Shown one piece after another: positions 1-12,708 of a stretch of 64,000 nt of DNA. The DNA lies in NCBI GenBank assembly GCA_914767715.1, contig OU612070.1, positions 24,046,025 to 24,110,024 of the forward strand, in the 5' to 3' direction. Each line of letters starts with the position of its first letter. Within the stretch, counting starts at the first letter, position 1. The notes below the pieces were generated by a model that worked only from the letters and a program-made list of their open reading frames with translations, was not told the DNA's origin and did not search any database. This DNA comes from Membranipora membranacea. Lineage: Eukaryota > Bryozoa > Gymnolaemata > Cheilostomatida > Membraniporidae. A program made the translations under genes and the position numbers.

Positions 1-240
1 CAGTGTATCACCCCATCTAAATAAGGACAATCAAGTCATCAACAACACATCAGATCTTCAAACAATTTGAAGGCATTCAGACAACATGCATTTACCTATT
101 TCATGTCTTAGACATTTTAATTGTCTTCTGTATATTTAGCCGAGCCGTCTATGTCTCATTTCCGTTCTTTCATACTTTTCGCACATTCGGTAGAACAATA
201 TTTTAATGATGAAGTTTGTTTTCAATAAATGAATAAATGA
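1..240 (+). mobile_element. 3' end of a decayed non-LTR retrotransposon
   Basis: One plus-strand frame reads QQHIRSSNNLKAFRQHAFTY around 40-110. This resembles the usual C-terminus of jockey/CR1-type reverse transcriptases (LP.HIR....L..FK..L...). It is followed by an AT-rich tail with AATAAATGAATAAATG near 224-240. Stops interrupt the frame and the left part lies outside the window. The assignment rests on a short resemblance only. Confidence 0.4.
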
Positions 241-3200
241 AAAATCAGTAATATGTAAACAAAGCTTAAGGTACCGTGACAGTCCTTCTACTGCGCCACA
301 ATTTTTAAGCTAGTGATAAATCATGCGTAGAAAAAGAAACCAATTATAGTTGTACTGTCAAAAAGAATTGTTGACAGATAGTCATCTTACCTTCTGTATA
401 TTATCATTAAGATGAGGGGTAACAATAATAATATGGGTATCAGTAGTTTAGTATCTTCTAAATTCCACATCACTCTCCGCAATCAGTAACTAATCCCCTA
501 AAGTCAAAAACAAAGTAAAGCCATCAAAAATATGGAATGATTATTTAAATCAAAAGTCTAAATCGTCCTCAAACTTTAATATATTATTATACATCAAAAT
601 CTGACCGAGTTACCAGCACGGATGAATCCCCCACGTTGCTGAGGCTGCTGCATGTCTCATGATTTTCTTCATGCTGTAAGAACCTATACAATAACACTAT
701 ATTATCACAACCACTGAGATATAAATTTCTATTGTTCACACGACAATAGTCTATGAACATAAACTTGGAGAGTAATCTACAAGCTTCATGACTCTCCATT
801 TGTAACACTTAGCTGCGTATTTGCATTTACAACCAGTCTGGGTGTGCCAGGCTGACATTGGGTCCAGATGCAACAAGAAGTATGATTTCTATAAAACTCA
901 ATAGCAAGTCTGCAGTCTGGTATGTGGATTGATATTGATGGTACAATTATATGATGTCGTCCCAAGAGGTGATAAAAGCAACACTGTGACTGTCAATTAT
1001 TTACTTCGTGGCATAACCATATGTGTGTGTTCTATTCCGTGACATCATATAACATCAGACCATATTCACCATATCTGCCCAAGTTTGCCACTGGGAGACT
1101 GTTTAGAAAGGTACTACAGGGTGGGATAGAGTTCATTAGCTTAGTGGTGCAGATGAAGTAGCTATTCTGGTGAGCTTTTTTATGACAATGGGGTATCATA
1201 TATTGCTGATTGTCCGGTCTGAGTATTACATGGAGGTTGAACCGAGATAAAGTGAATAGCGATCTATGTCGATTGACAGCCTTACACAAGCCTAGTCAGA
1301 GAGTCTCCATTCTGTCTTCAATAGTTCCTCACCATATCGCTGATGTGGGCAGATACTGGTGACATGGTCCTTGCATTTGATATTGTTTACCATTTTGGCA
1401 GCTCTAGCTTCCAATAGTAAGCTAAGTAATCCAAGGTTTGGCGCCCTAGTTGTTCATACGACTTTGCTAGGATGGTAGGTATAGTTTGAAGCCTAGTCTG
1501 CTTGAGGCTTTTCGATAGAAGTAGACGTTGTTTTTGCTTTAGCCCTAATTGATTCTAGTTCTATGCTGAAGTATTTAACTACAGTCACTTCTTTTGACGT
1601 ATCAGTGTTGTGGAGGTGATCGTGGTTGACCTAAATATTTTTTTGAAATTTGAATGAAGATGATGAGCTCCATTTGTGTTCACACAGCTAAAGCTAATTT
1701 AGGTCTTCTCGTAGTATGTGGTGGTTGATTGATGTCAGAGTTGATCCGATCAGCCTTGAAGTTTGTCCCACAATCCCCTCTGATTTCATTTAGTTGAGGT
1801 CGTTGATGTAAATTTGTACCTTGGTTTGTACCTTCATTACAAAATAAAGTACAGTTATGCTGTAGTATGTTGGATAGGCCCTGGGGGCCGATGTCTGGTG
1901 GACATGTCACAAGACACCTATGAGAGTTGTATAACAAAAGGCCTTTTGTTTGGTGAACAAAGGAGTACAATGGGAGGCAAAGTTTGCTTCTCTTGATACA
2001 TGTTGGGTGTGTGTGTGATCGATGGTTGGGGAACGTGTATGCTAGCCTCAGTTCTCCACTTTTGCTTCACTCATTTGTGGGTATACACAAGCCACCTGCT
2101 GCTACAATATGTAGGCTATGAACCACTGGTAAAGGGTATTTTACAACTGTACTTTATTTTGTAACGTACCATTATTTGTACCTTGTTGAGTCTAGTTTCC
2201 AGCGCTAGCGTCTGCTGTGACTTGAGAAACTGTTTCTCTCGTATGTCGTTTAAAATTGTCGATCAGCAACAATTTTGATAATTGAACAGCTTTTGAGGGT
2301 TATACAGGAGGTGGGACAAGAAATAAGCATTCCGATCCTTGGCAGTACGGATGACAAACAATCACTGGTAGTGGAGGGTGTTTGACGTATGTTAAAAGTA
2401 CTGCTCCGCATGTCTCCTAGCTGATGAGACGCTGGCTGTTTGGATGTAGTTGTTGACGACGACTTTGCTGAGTGATGGTATTGACTGAAAACCCTGATAC
2501 ATCTATCACTTCGTCTGTGTGAGAGGGGCTGGAGCGAGAGTTTCAGGAGCGATCCGGTTGTGCTGGTCTTCCTGTCGGTGCACCGTATACCGCTGATGTA
2601 GTGTGTCTCTAATCAGTAAGAGCTAAAGGCTTGAAGCAATTGTATTGTTGAAATGAGAGCTCAGTAGTGCTATTAAGGACTTGCTTAGTGTTGGACATAA
2701 TATGCTATAATATTTAATATATATAGGGTCAATGAATGATAATAATATCGAAGACGAATCACGCTAGACCGCCTAGGTGGGCGTAAGTGGCCTTGATAAA
2801 ATGATCAAGAGTGATCACTCTTGAAAATAAAAATCAGTCAGCAGGTTGGTACTGTAAGAAATTGTATGAAACACATTCTGTCGTCTTCCCATGAATGATA
2901 TTACTCGGTTAGGATGTGTTACAGTGTTTCCTCTTCAGAAACTCAGGGCATTGCAATTATTGAAAAAATGTATTTTGTGAAATAATGTCTTTAATTGAAT
3001 AGCTGATTCACAGGAAGTGTATACCCATTGGTCTATGTCATGAATCCTATTATTTGATTGGTAGCTTAAAGTACAGTGGATTAATTTGGTAGTTATCTTC
3101 TTACTTTATGCGGGCAAACAACTACATATACGTATCACAGACAACAGGGTGTCTCCAGGGAGGGTGGTATATCCCACCTTCCCTGGTGTCTCCAGGCAGG

Positions 3201-4379
3201 TGGTGTCTTGAATTCCCGACTGATAATATCAATTTTGAAATATTGACAAGATTTGGGGCATACTAACACAATGGCTCAGTACTAATGACCACAAGCAATA
3301 TGTGTATGTCAAGTTGTATTTTTATGAGGTCTGGGCTCCGTTGATAGTAGGGTCATGTAGTGTTGACTTGTCTGTTGTACAATAATAAGAGTAGAGTAGA
3401 CACTAGTATGTATCTAATATTTTTACAGCAACAGCGTGTTAAATTTCAGATATTAGGGACTGTTTTCGCAAATGTTTTGCTTACTACTACCGAGTATCAC
3501 CCTAAATTTGATACAAGGAGTACTCCTTGGTGAATACAGATGCCAAGCATTGAAGCGATATGCTAAGGGGTGACAAAATAATATAAAAAGGTGAGCGGAT
3601 ATGAATGATGCACAAGGTCATTTTTTTCAGGCTGCAGGCTAGAGCAAAGCTAGGGAGGGAACTCGCAGGAATGAGCACAAAGCCAGGGACTAAGTCAGGT
3701 CCCCTATCGGAGCAGAAATTACTGCAGATGAGGAGTGTACTCTCAAGACATGCAGACTCCTGATTGAGATGTTATGATTAAGTTGGACAATGTAAATAGA
3801 TGGAAGTTACAAGTTTGTAAATGAAACATGTGGACAAGTTGAATATACATGGCACATATACATCAAAATACACAGTCTAGATATGGAACGAAAAGATGCT
3901 CATTTCGTATGGCACCAAGATTTCAGGTAAAGTTGATAAATGTTATTTTAATGAGTATCTATCCACATTAGTACTCAGCACTGAAGCGCTAATCTGATGG
4001 TTGTTGGACTAATTCAGGGAGACTATGCTTTTAGCTACTGCTGCTGTTCCTGAAATTATTTTGAGATATAATTTAAGTTCCAAGGACTTTCTTCTTTCTA
4101 CCATTGTTTTCCAGCGAGACACATTATATGATCAAATCCTTTCTTTTGATGGACCCATCTAAACCTGATGGCTTCAATGTTGTCGATCTGCACATTCTAA
4201 CATTGGCCTAAAAATAGTCATATGAGCAATGGAGCGAGTTCTGCGTAAATCAAAAAATAACTGTTGGTGTTAGCTTTTAAATATTTTTTACGTTTTTAAC
4301 CTGTGAAAAAACTGTATTTTGTCTGGGTTTTATCTGCACTTGCTCTTTGTATCCTCATAAATGTTCGCATTGATGATGT
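241..4379. other. Intergenic region without a recognisable gene
   Basis: No open frame here resembles a known family; the longest is about 96 codons. Two small inverted repeats are visible. One is a perfect 20-bp palindrome at 2804-2823 (TCAAGAGTGATCACTCTTGA). The other is a stem at about 3156-3187 built on CAGGGAGGGTGG and CCACCTTCCCTGG. Nothing suggests an RNA gene. Confidence 0.5.
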
Positions 4380-4990
4380 TTAATTGCATTTGGCAGGTGT
4401 CAGCCCATTCAACTAAGCTGTTGAGATCATGCCACAGGTTAGTCAAGGCTTTGCGTGTGAACAGATATAATGGTTAACAATTGAATCATATGCAAAACGA
4501 CTCACATTACAAAAATGGGTACAGGATGGAATGTCGTTCTCGCCAACTAAGAATTGAAGGGGACCAAGGACACTGCATGTGGCAATTCTGATATTATTTT
4601 GTGACGTGTAGACTGAATTTCCATTCCACCTGCAATTGAGGGGTATTTTTGTGTGTGAATATGGTGGCATGATTATCAGCTGATTTGAGCTGAGTAGAAG
4701 ATTCACAGGATATTTCTGTCATAGGTTTGTGTTGGTGGTGAGAGGGTGTGTGACAAAGCTGCAGTGTGAGAGGATATTATTGAAAACTTGAAGCCATTGA
4801 TCATGTGACAAATAATATGTTCAAATATAATTATGATATAGATATAGATATAGGTCAATAGTTAAGGGCCTACCTACACAACTAGTACCGTTTTAAAAAC
4901 AGGGATGACATTCCGATTTTCTGGCACCATCGCAGTGTCGACAACCTGTGTTGGCAACCTTGCCCAGTCTATATTCCATGTCGGTTCCTT
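4380..4990 (-). mobile_element. Reverse-transcriptase remnant of a non-LTR retrotransposon
   Basis: Read on the minus strand, pieces of a jockey/CR1-type reverse transcriptase appear in the correct order but in broken frames. First comes VPENRNVIPVFK at about 4890-4930 (family pattern 'VP..W....V.PIFK'). Next is CSVLGPLQFLVGENDIPS, corresponding to the conserved SVLGPLLF..YINDIP block. Then comes FAYDS, where the catalytic FADDT/YADD motif is expected. Last is DLNSLVEWADTCQMQLN, corresponding to the 'DL..L..W...W.M.FN' segment. One aspartate of the catalytic pair is replaced by tyrosine and several stops are present, so the copy is dead. Confidence 0.7.
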
Positions 4991-6562
4991 GTTCCTGGTG
5001 CTTGGTAAGTATACAAGGAAAATTTGCAATTTAAACTTCCATTCTAAATCAGATAAAGTTATTCACAGCTAATTCTGTATTTCATCATTAATGTTGTTGA
5101 GGAAAATGCGTAAATATTTGTGATATTGCCATTTTCCAATATTATATGAAGCTTACACATTTTGAAACATATTTGAAGCTCATGGCTATTCTGTTCAAAT
5201 TCTACAACTTATAAAGGCCCTGCCATCCAAATGTGTCTTACAACGAATGCAGAATAAATGGCACTAAAAGATTCCTACCAAGGAATTGAAATTTCTTACA
5301 GGACCAACAAAGTTTGAATCAGTTGATGTTCTGTGAATGGGAAGCTGTTAGAAACCTTCCGTTAGCATAAACTCAGCCGTAGTAATACTGTGTTATCCTC
5401 ATATACCTTTGAGAACCAAATTAAAATGTCACAAGAAGGAATCATACATTAGGAATCGTCATTTAGTCTGAACAAAACGGGTCCGGGTATCAACTGGAGA
5501 AGGCACATCTCTCCTCGTAGTGTTGTAAAATCTCATATATGTAGATATACAGAGAACAGCTAACATGACCATTTCATATATATTGTGAGAATAATAATAA
5601 GCAAGGCTAATGGGTGCATTAAAAACAACAATGCACAAGTAAAAGAATAAAATAACATTTTCGACCTAAACAACAGATAGATCTACAAAGCTAAAAAATA
5701 TATATATCGAGTTCGCAAATTAAGCTGCTTACTGGCAGCACACTCTCAAAATGCAACATCAATGATCTCTTATACTAAATCTCCTGAAAACTAACTTATG
5801 TTCACCCCCATATCATTAAATAAAATACCTAGATTCAAAAGTTAATAATGCAATGCAAAGCAAAAAAGTAATGAGTAATCAAAAAAACGGTTTTCTAAAA
5901 GTCTACGTTGATTCTAAAATCAGCTAAGGTCCAAGGTGGGTACATACAAATTTGTAAAATAGTCGATTTTGATGCAAAAAGAAATCCTCCAACTATCAGA
6001 TGCTAGGCTTGTCGCATATTCTATTTAAATCTTCCAGACAAGTAACAAAGATCAAGCCTGCAAACTTTAAGACAGCAATACACATTCAGCGTGAAAACAA
6101 CAGACGTAGGATGAAAGTTGTTTTTTGCAATCTGGTAGGAAACATCGGAGTCATCTCCACCAGCGATTTTTTTCAAAATTGACAAGCAGATGCGGCGCTT
6201 CTGTTGGAATATCAGTCAAAGTCATCAACATATAAACCTGTATGTAATCAGAACATTTTTAATGATAGGTACATTACGAACAACAGTCAACATTTGGTTA
6301 GTTGTTTGGGGTTAGCAAAAACCGAAGAACTTATTGAAATGCAAGCCTTGAGGTAAACAAATCTTGATATTCAAAGTGATTGGGTATATAGTTTTCTGTG
6401 CGTATGATGCAATGATCTTGCGACAACCTTACAGCCAATCAAAATAAGGCGCTGCTGAACAAACATTGAACAGCAATCAAGGGTTATTGCTCATATTGCC
6501 ACTTGTGATGCATATACTGCTTATAACTTGTCATTGTGTTCCGTCACACTGTGATTGCACAT
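4991..6562. other. Intergenic region, AT-rich, no gene seen
   Basis: No frame with family resemblance and no clear repeat boundaries were seen. The YPEL5 transcript should end near its right edge. Confidence 0.45.
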
Positions 6563-6568
6563 TTTATT
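6563..6568 (-). terminator. Polyadenylation signal of the YPEL5 gene
   Basis: TTTATT on the plus strand is AATAAA on the minus strand. It lies about 107 bp past the YPEL5 stop codon, a plausible short 3' UTR. Confidence 0.6.
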
Positions 6569-6674
6569 TGCTAATACCTAATTTGAGCAGCACACACGAG
6601 CCATGCACCTGCAGCTGGAAAATTGGATCCGCTCGGTATAAAGTACCTGAGAATTAAGAGAAGTTTGAAGGAGA

Positions 6675-7818
6675 TCAGCTGGATACTGATGATCTACTTG
6701 TTGTTGTTGTATTATCATTGAATCCTTCCATCTCCTTAATCAGAACCCGCTCTAGAATAACTCTACCTTCCTTATACCTGCAAAGAACAACATATCAGTC
6801 TGCATTGAAACTGGAATATAACAGGTAGTATGAAATGAGGTCACAGAAGCTGACAACAAGGATACATAGAAAATGTGTATATATTGTATTCGGTACAATG
6901 TGATAGATATATCACTTTCGGATCCACAGCTAGGTTTTATCATCTAATTTTTGCAACTAAGGACATGGCACCTAGGCTTGACATGGTTGAGCATACCTTT
7001 GACTCTCTTCCACAGCAAACTCATATATCCAGCCCAGCTTTGCATCACAGCTCTTACAGAAAACATCTCTAACCATGTGTCGCCCCGTGAGCATCACACG
7101 ATCCTGTACTTCACTAAACTTGAGATTTACAACCTATATTGACAAATACGAAACATATGGATATGAAACAAAATTATATTACAATATATTTGGCATGATA
7201 TAGAGATGGTTTCAGCAACATGAAATAACCACAAGTGCTTGATTCATTATGTGTCATTATCGTCGCCAGTCCATCTTCACCATTTCTGCCTCAGTCTGTC
7301 ACTTGGGATAACGATAAGGCACGCCCAAGAGGGTGGGCTAGAGTTAATCAGTATGGCAGGGCTGATTAAGAAGCTGTATTGTTGAGCTGTTGTTGCTTCC
7401 ATTGATATGGTTCGAGAAATTGACAGTGAAGGAGAGGAAAACTGATTAATCATGATGCATGTCTCTGGATAAACCTGGTTGACCAGTCTCTCTACTCTCC
7501 CCCAATAGATTCCAACTAATATTGTTCACTAATTTTGCTGTTCCATATTTCTCAGTTTCAGATAATTGCTGCATTACTACAATGTCATCTCATTGGAATG
7601 ATGTTGATGGGTCATGATGCATTTTACACTCACATGCTATGAATGATAATAATTGATTTCAACCTTTTATAACAAACCTTATTGAATAGAAAGGCCCTGC
7701 CTGTTGCCCCTGTGAATCGTGTAGATATAAGCTGAGTGCGGTTGGTTAGGGGTGCCTCACAGTTAGCGCAGGCAAATATTCGTACACCTCCCATGTGCTC
7801 CAGGAATATCCGCCCCAT
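6675..7818 (-). CDS. YPEL5: Yippee-like protein 5 (YPEL5), complete, three coding exons
   Basis: Small zinc-binding protein of the Yippee family. In animals YPEL5 is a subunit of the CTLH (GID-like) E3 ubiquitin ligase. Minus-strand coding exons are 7818-7678, 7133-6997 and 6777-6675, with phases that join cleanly to 126 residues (human protein 121). The start [11 protein letters not shown] and the block [16 protein letters not shown] are nearly identical to vertebrate YPEL5. The Yippee signature C-X2-C-X52-C-X2-C is exact: CANC at residues 17-20 and CKSC at 73-76. The second exon continues [10 protein letters not shown] and GWIYEFA, the third [10 protein letters not shown]. Donors are GTTTGT and GTATGC, and acceptors end in ATAG and TGCAG. 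The tail after residue 112 is Thr/Ser-rich ([10 protein letters not shown]) and differs from vertebrates. A possible acceptor just before the ATG (ACCAG, near 7843) suggests a non-coding upstream exon. It is transcribed divergently from FRMD8, about 4.9 kb away. Confidence 0.95.
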
Positions 7819-9654
7819 CCTGGCCTTCTCAGATCAGCCACCTGGTAAATAACTCACATATCTTATGATGTCAAGGAATAGAGTATTAAGTAGAGGGAGT
7901 TTGTTGATGTTGATCGTAAGAAAGAGCTTGAGCTGGCTGGAAAAACCTGTTGCAATATAAGCTAACCATGAACCTTACCGGTCTGACCTTATATGAATAC
8001 GCATTAAATGACGGGTGGGTTTCACTGATACTGGATCCAAGCTTTATCTCTAAGCATACAACAGAAAGAAAAATTAGCCCTCAAGATATTTCAAGATGAG
8101 GGGAGGCACAGACCATATCTACAAAACATGACAACTAGAACAGCTGCCAGAGGAGAGGTAAAAGCCTATGTGTATGCAGCATATAATTGGTACCACGGGT
8201 TATCACCAGGCCCCTAAGAGACACCAGAAAAGAAGTAGATTAAACCAACACTTCATAGTGCTAGAACCATAGAGGGCGGTAGATTATCCATGTATAAGGG
8301 AGGACTACCGTTATAGTCACGGGGAAATATAAACAGTTGGTGCTCTGACCGCTGCGCGGCATAACACCCTTTTAAACAAATGAAGCAATTTGTTTATTTG
8401 TTAACACTCATGGGTACTCGATGTCGTCAAAGCATATTTCTGTTTCATCATTGGACTGATTCACGACTTAACTTGATGGGAGCACTTGCATCATCATGTA
8501 TTCAATTCTCAGTACGTACTCTACTTGGAGTGAGCACAGATACCTTGACCTGAGTTATGCTTAATACATGCCACCATATGCAACTTGTAAGGCATGATAC
8601 TAATTGCGTGCAAGCATGCACTTTGTACATATTAGAGAAAATCAGTGAGCAAAAAGCAAACAATTGGATTCAGTCCTACATCAAGTCAACTACACTTACA
8701 AGGTAGTTCCCTCCTGACAGTTGTGTGTCAGAGAGATACACACAAGGATTAAGAATACATTGTGCAGTCATTGAACAGGAAATATATTGCCGAATCTATA
8801 GGCATAATTAATTTAAACAGTTTCTAGAGGTAGGATGAAGTCAACAATAAACCTTACCTATATGCTTTGGTCACAGTAGTAAGAGGTCACTAGCAAAAAA
8901 GGTTTTGCTACTCAGTATGCAGTTCCCTGTATTTTTATTTTTGGTTTTACATGCATGAATCAGCTGATCAAAATAAACAATCAACAGGCTAAAAGATACT
9001 TCGGCATTTTACGACACATTTCTATCCTCACTAGAGACTAACAAAAAGACAAATTTGTAATGTTGTGACACGTGACCAAATCAGGCCAACCAGGACAAAG
9101 CATTTTATTTTAAGAGTTGTCCATCCTATGCCATATCTTTAGAACTAGAGGCGCAATAAAACTTCCTTCAAAATAATAATAAGCTTTTATGGCCAAGGCA
9201 CCACCAACCAGGTTTATGAGGGAGAGTGCTGACCAGTTTACTAGTTCAGTGTTCAAGCCCAGTATCTGACTATCAAGTAAGTGCGTGTGTCACTGGGTCT
9301 TGCAAGTAGTATCTCACTCCAGTTTAGCTTGGAAATCCATGTCCATGAGTGGTACAGAGTGGCTCTAAAACCAGTCATGAGTCATGTTATTTTAAAAAAC
9401 TACTCTCAAAAACGATTGGCCAACAACAACAAACCTAAAATAGAGAAGATGTATTCTAACTTAACTTACTTAAAATGATCCAGCAACTAGAACACAAAAC
9501 AAAGACTAATGAGATGGGTTTTGGCACTCAATGGGTTCCCCACCCAGGGGAGTTGGTGTTTTTTGAATGGTTGATACTACTGGACATTGGAAAAGTGAAG
9601 CCTGAAGGCATGACATTGTGACTGTCATGTATTGTAAGCCCCATGGGACTAGGG

Positions 9655-9830
9655 CACAGGTCTACTCCAAAACCTGTATATTTGGCAAGGTTTGACTGCC
9701 CCCCATGACAAAAACTCAAGGAGGGCAGAGAAACATTGCCAAAGACCCAGGTTTAATTAAGAGTAGGCCCTAGGCCTACTCCAAAACCTGGGTCTTTCTT
9801 TGGCAAAGTTTCTGGGCCTACTGGCAGTAA
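9655..9830. repeat. Fragments of the 61.2-kb terminal-inverted-repeat element family
   Basis: CACAGGTCTACTCCAAAACC at about 9656, followed by TTTGGCAAGGTTTGACTGCC, is a diverged copy of the terminal repeat of the element at 61203-61817. A second, opposed piece (CATTGCCAAAGACCCAGG, about 9734) and a third (CTACTCCAAAACCTGGGTCT, about 9776) follow closely. The block therefore looks like nested or rearranged termini of the same family. Confidence 0.65.
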
Positions 9831-12253
9831 CAGGCAAGCTAGCCAGTTTAAGTTTATTTGTTTCTTGTTGTTGAGATGCAACTTCCAAGCCCCCTGTCCC
9901 GACAAAGCTTGACACAGGCCTAGTAGCCAACACTGGCAAACTCCCTTTGGCCAATGAATCCACTGGTTTTCTAGGGGTGACTGCACTGCAGGTCAGCCAC
10001 AGAAGGCTTGCAAGTGCAGTGGTCATGTTCCCAGTGAACCTCTATACTTGCACTACTGGCAATCTCAGTTTGGCCATTGAATCCACTGGCTGGGCCCGGC
10101 TGGGTAACTGCAGCAATCCCGTGTGTATTACAGTGACTATCTATAATAGCCTTCGATCTACTTATTTAAACTGATAGGCACTCCTCAATTGGACTTCATG
10201 CTGTACTATTATTGTCTGGCAAGAGGATGGGCCCGGGGGTCTGCTTGCAAGCTGTGGATTGGGATTCCCTTATCAATATGTTTGTAGGCCTATTATGCTC
10301 ATTCTAGTATGTGATCTCCTTTTTCGTTTAAAAAAACAGAAGATGAGTTTATGTACATGAAAGAGTCTTGCACAAAATGCAGCACACCTTCCTGTGCTTG
10401 GCCGCTTTTCAATCCTCCTTCCGCAAAAGACATTTAACATAATATCGATCATTATTCAACTTTATGATAGATCATTCATAATAAAAATCACAACCGCTTT
10501 ACATTCACCCAATTACTCATGCCATTACAAATACAAGTCATTAACGTTGATTACAACCATACTTTACCAAGTCTATTGTAAATTATATCCTATTTTCAGC
10601 CAACCCAAACATCGTTCTCCCAGTCCCCCTAGGTTTTTAAATCCACTTTTCCTACTGGCTTTGTTTGTCAAGCATTGCAGAAGAGTTAGGGAGCTTGGTG
10701 TCCAGACAGCGAGTTGGTATGTAACTTCTTGCTTACACAGTACCAACTGGGAAGAGCACATTGATGTTTGTTAGTTGACGTGATGAGTTGATGGAGGACC
10801 TGTTCTCTTCTCTGTGCGATTAATGGTGGTTCAGTTTCTGTTTATCACATATAATTATCACTAATGCAGTACCCAGTGAACTGTGTCCTCAAGTTGTCCC
10901 AGTCATATCTCCATCATAAGTATTTCCAGCCCACTGTTGTTGTTTCATCCACCCCTGTCAAATGAAATCAATAGATACCTGATCATATATCCTGACAAGT
11001 TCCGTGGTGACAAAACATTATTATTGTTCATCACTTTCCAAATAACATATTCTTTCTCCTGGGTACGTTAAGATAGTGAATTTATTGGTTACTAAAGGAA
11101 TAGGTACCTTCTAAATGTTGAAATCAATCCGTGTATATATATGTAGAAGTCAATTCTCTACTTTCTTACTCGCGATTTGTGGCCAGTGTAAACCATCAGT
11201 ATTTGCATACTGCGTTGATCCACAGATCTTGATACACGAATATACCTTCCTGCAGCTTGTAAGCCTACATCAAGTTTTATGCAATTTCCTCACATGGCTA
11301 GAAGACGAGGAGGAGCAATTTCATGTGCAGGCAGATCAGATCATAATTGATCTACTGTTACCACTACAGTTAATTTATTCTATCTTATGCATTCACTAAA
11401 CATACTACTATACTTTATTCTGTGTCCTCATGTTTTTAGGCGGAAGTCAGGAAACAGAGCTATCGGATCACTTTGTAGCCAACAATAGAGTTAACTTGTG
11501 TGGGGCTTGTGTGAGTTAACTTCTATCAATGGTGCCAATTTATCCCTGAATAAGTAGAAAGTAGTTGGGTGCTTTGAAACAAAACAGACATTCTATATCT
11601 TTCAAGGATTAAGTAGGATTAAAACATATTAAAAGACAACCAAATAATAGCTGGGTATTTCACCTGATATATATTTCAAGGCTCCCTACTGGACTGATAT
11701 GAGTAAACTACAGTTACATACTCAAAATTTTCGAAAGAGCAAGAAGAATATGCCTACCCGGGACTGAACTGAAAACCTTACGAATATAAGTTCAGTCGAC
11801 ATACAAGCCATATCAAATTTTTCCTGTTTTTTGGTCAGGAATATGTTGAGCAGTCTTGTATTTTGTTTATATAAAATAAGCATATATAGATTTGCGTGAT
11901 ACCATTCCTGATAGAGTGTGATGTACATACTACACCGACTGGTTACTATTATGACAAATCTATGTGTACAGAATTTGAGTTGTCATGGCGATATGAGCAT
12001 ACTACAAGCAACATCATTTTTATTAGAACCACCATTATGGCCTGTTATGAACCCTTGAGATAAACTTTAGCTCTGTGTGCTGTACGCTCATCAGGAACTG
12101 CTAAGTATATTAGGTGTTATTGATTGAATCATAAATAATGATAGCACATTTCCAGTGCAGAATATATAATCTACTTATGCTGGCCAATGAGAGTGAGGTC
12201 ATTGGCTTACCCTGGGAATGTGATGAGAAGTGTTATTACACTGTAATGTACAT

Positions 12254-12283
12254 CACAGAGTAAGGATATATCCTTACTCTGTG
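12254..12283. repeat. 30-bp perfect palindrome, shared with 57.4 kb
   Basis: The sequence is a perfect inverted repeat with arms CACAGAGTAAGGATA and no spacer. The same arm recurs in a slightly longer palindrome at 57392-57430, so it is a dispersed palindromic repeat. It lies about 430 bp upstream of the FRMD8 start codon. Confidence 0.75.
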
Positions 12284-12708
12284 AACATACCTTAGAGAGG
12301 GAACTCATTTCAAGGATATTATGATAACCGTATAGTCTGCTCTTGACCGAATTATTCTGGACAGAGACTTTCATATTATAATAACGTATCAAGATTGCGA
12401 AGGAGCCATTCACAACGCATAGGCATTAGAATTCAGTTGTTTTGCAGGTGATATTTTCTATAACTAATTTAAAAATCCAAACATCTAACATATAGTGAGA
12501 TGTTTTGCAAAGAAAAGGGGATTATGAAAGGATGCATGTATTCAGTGTTCACTTGAAAATTCTTATTCAAAGGATGTTCGTTTGTCATGGTGATGAGTAG
12601 AAACTATTTACAAGACTAGAAATATTGCTATAATATTCTTTTCTTCTTTTTCAGCTGAGATACAACACTCATCACAAAGGGCTAATCATTATCTAATTAT
12701 CTACAAAC

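Larger units (their letters stand above)
7819..12653. other. Region between the divergent YPEL5 and FRMD8 genes
   Basis: No protein family could be recognised, including in the 126-codon open frame at 10394-10774, which has no conserved look. The region should contain the 5' untranslated parts and promoters of both flanking genes. An acceptor-like polypyrimidine tract and CAG at 12640-12654, just before the FRMD8 start, implies at least one non-coding FRMD8 exon somewhere upstream. Transposon fragments and a palindrome are listed separately. Confidence 0.5.

Noticed and set aside
8330-8365. Possible tRNA-derived SINE on the minus strand (GCCGCGCAGCGGTCAGAGCAC)
   Set aside because: The match to a tRNA 5' half is too short, and no B box or tail could be placed.
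10394-10774. 126-codon plus-strand open frame
   Set aside because: It has no recognisable family, a composition like the surrounding AT-rich DNA, no start context, and an overlapping frame on the other strand.
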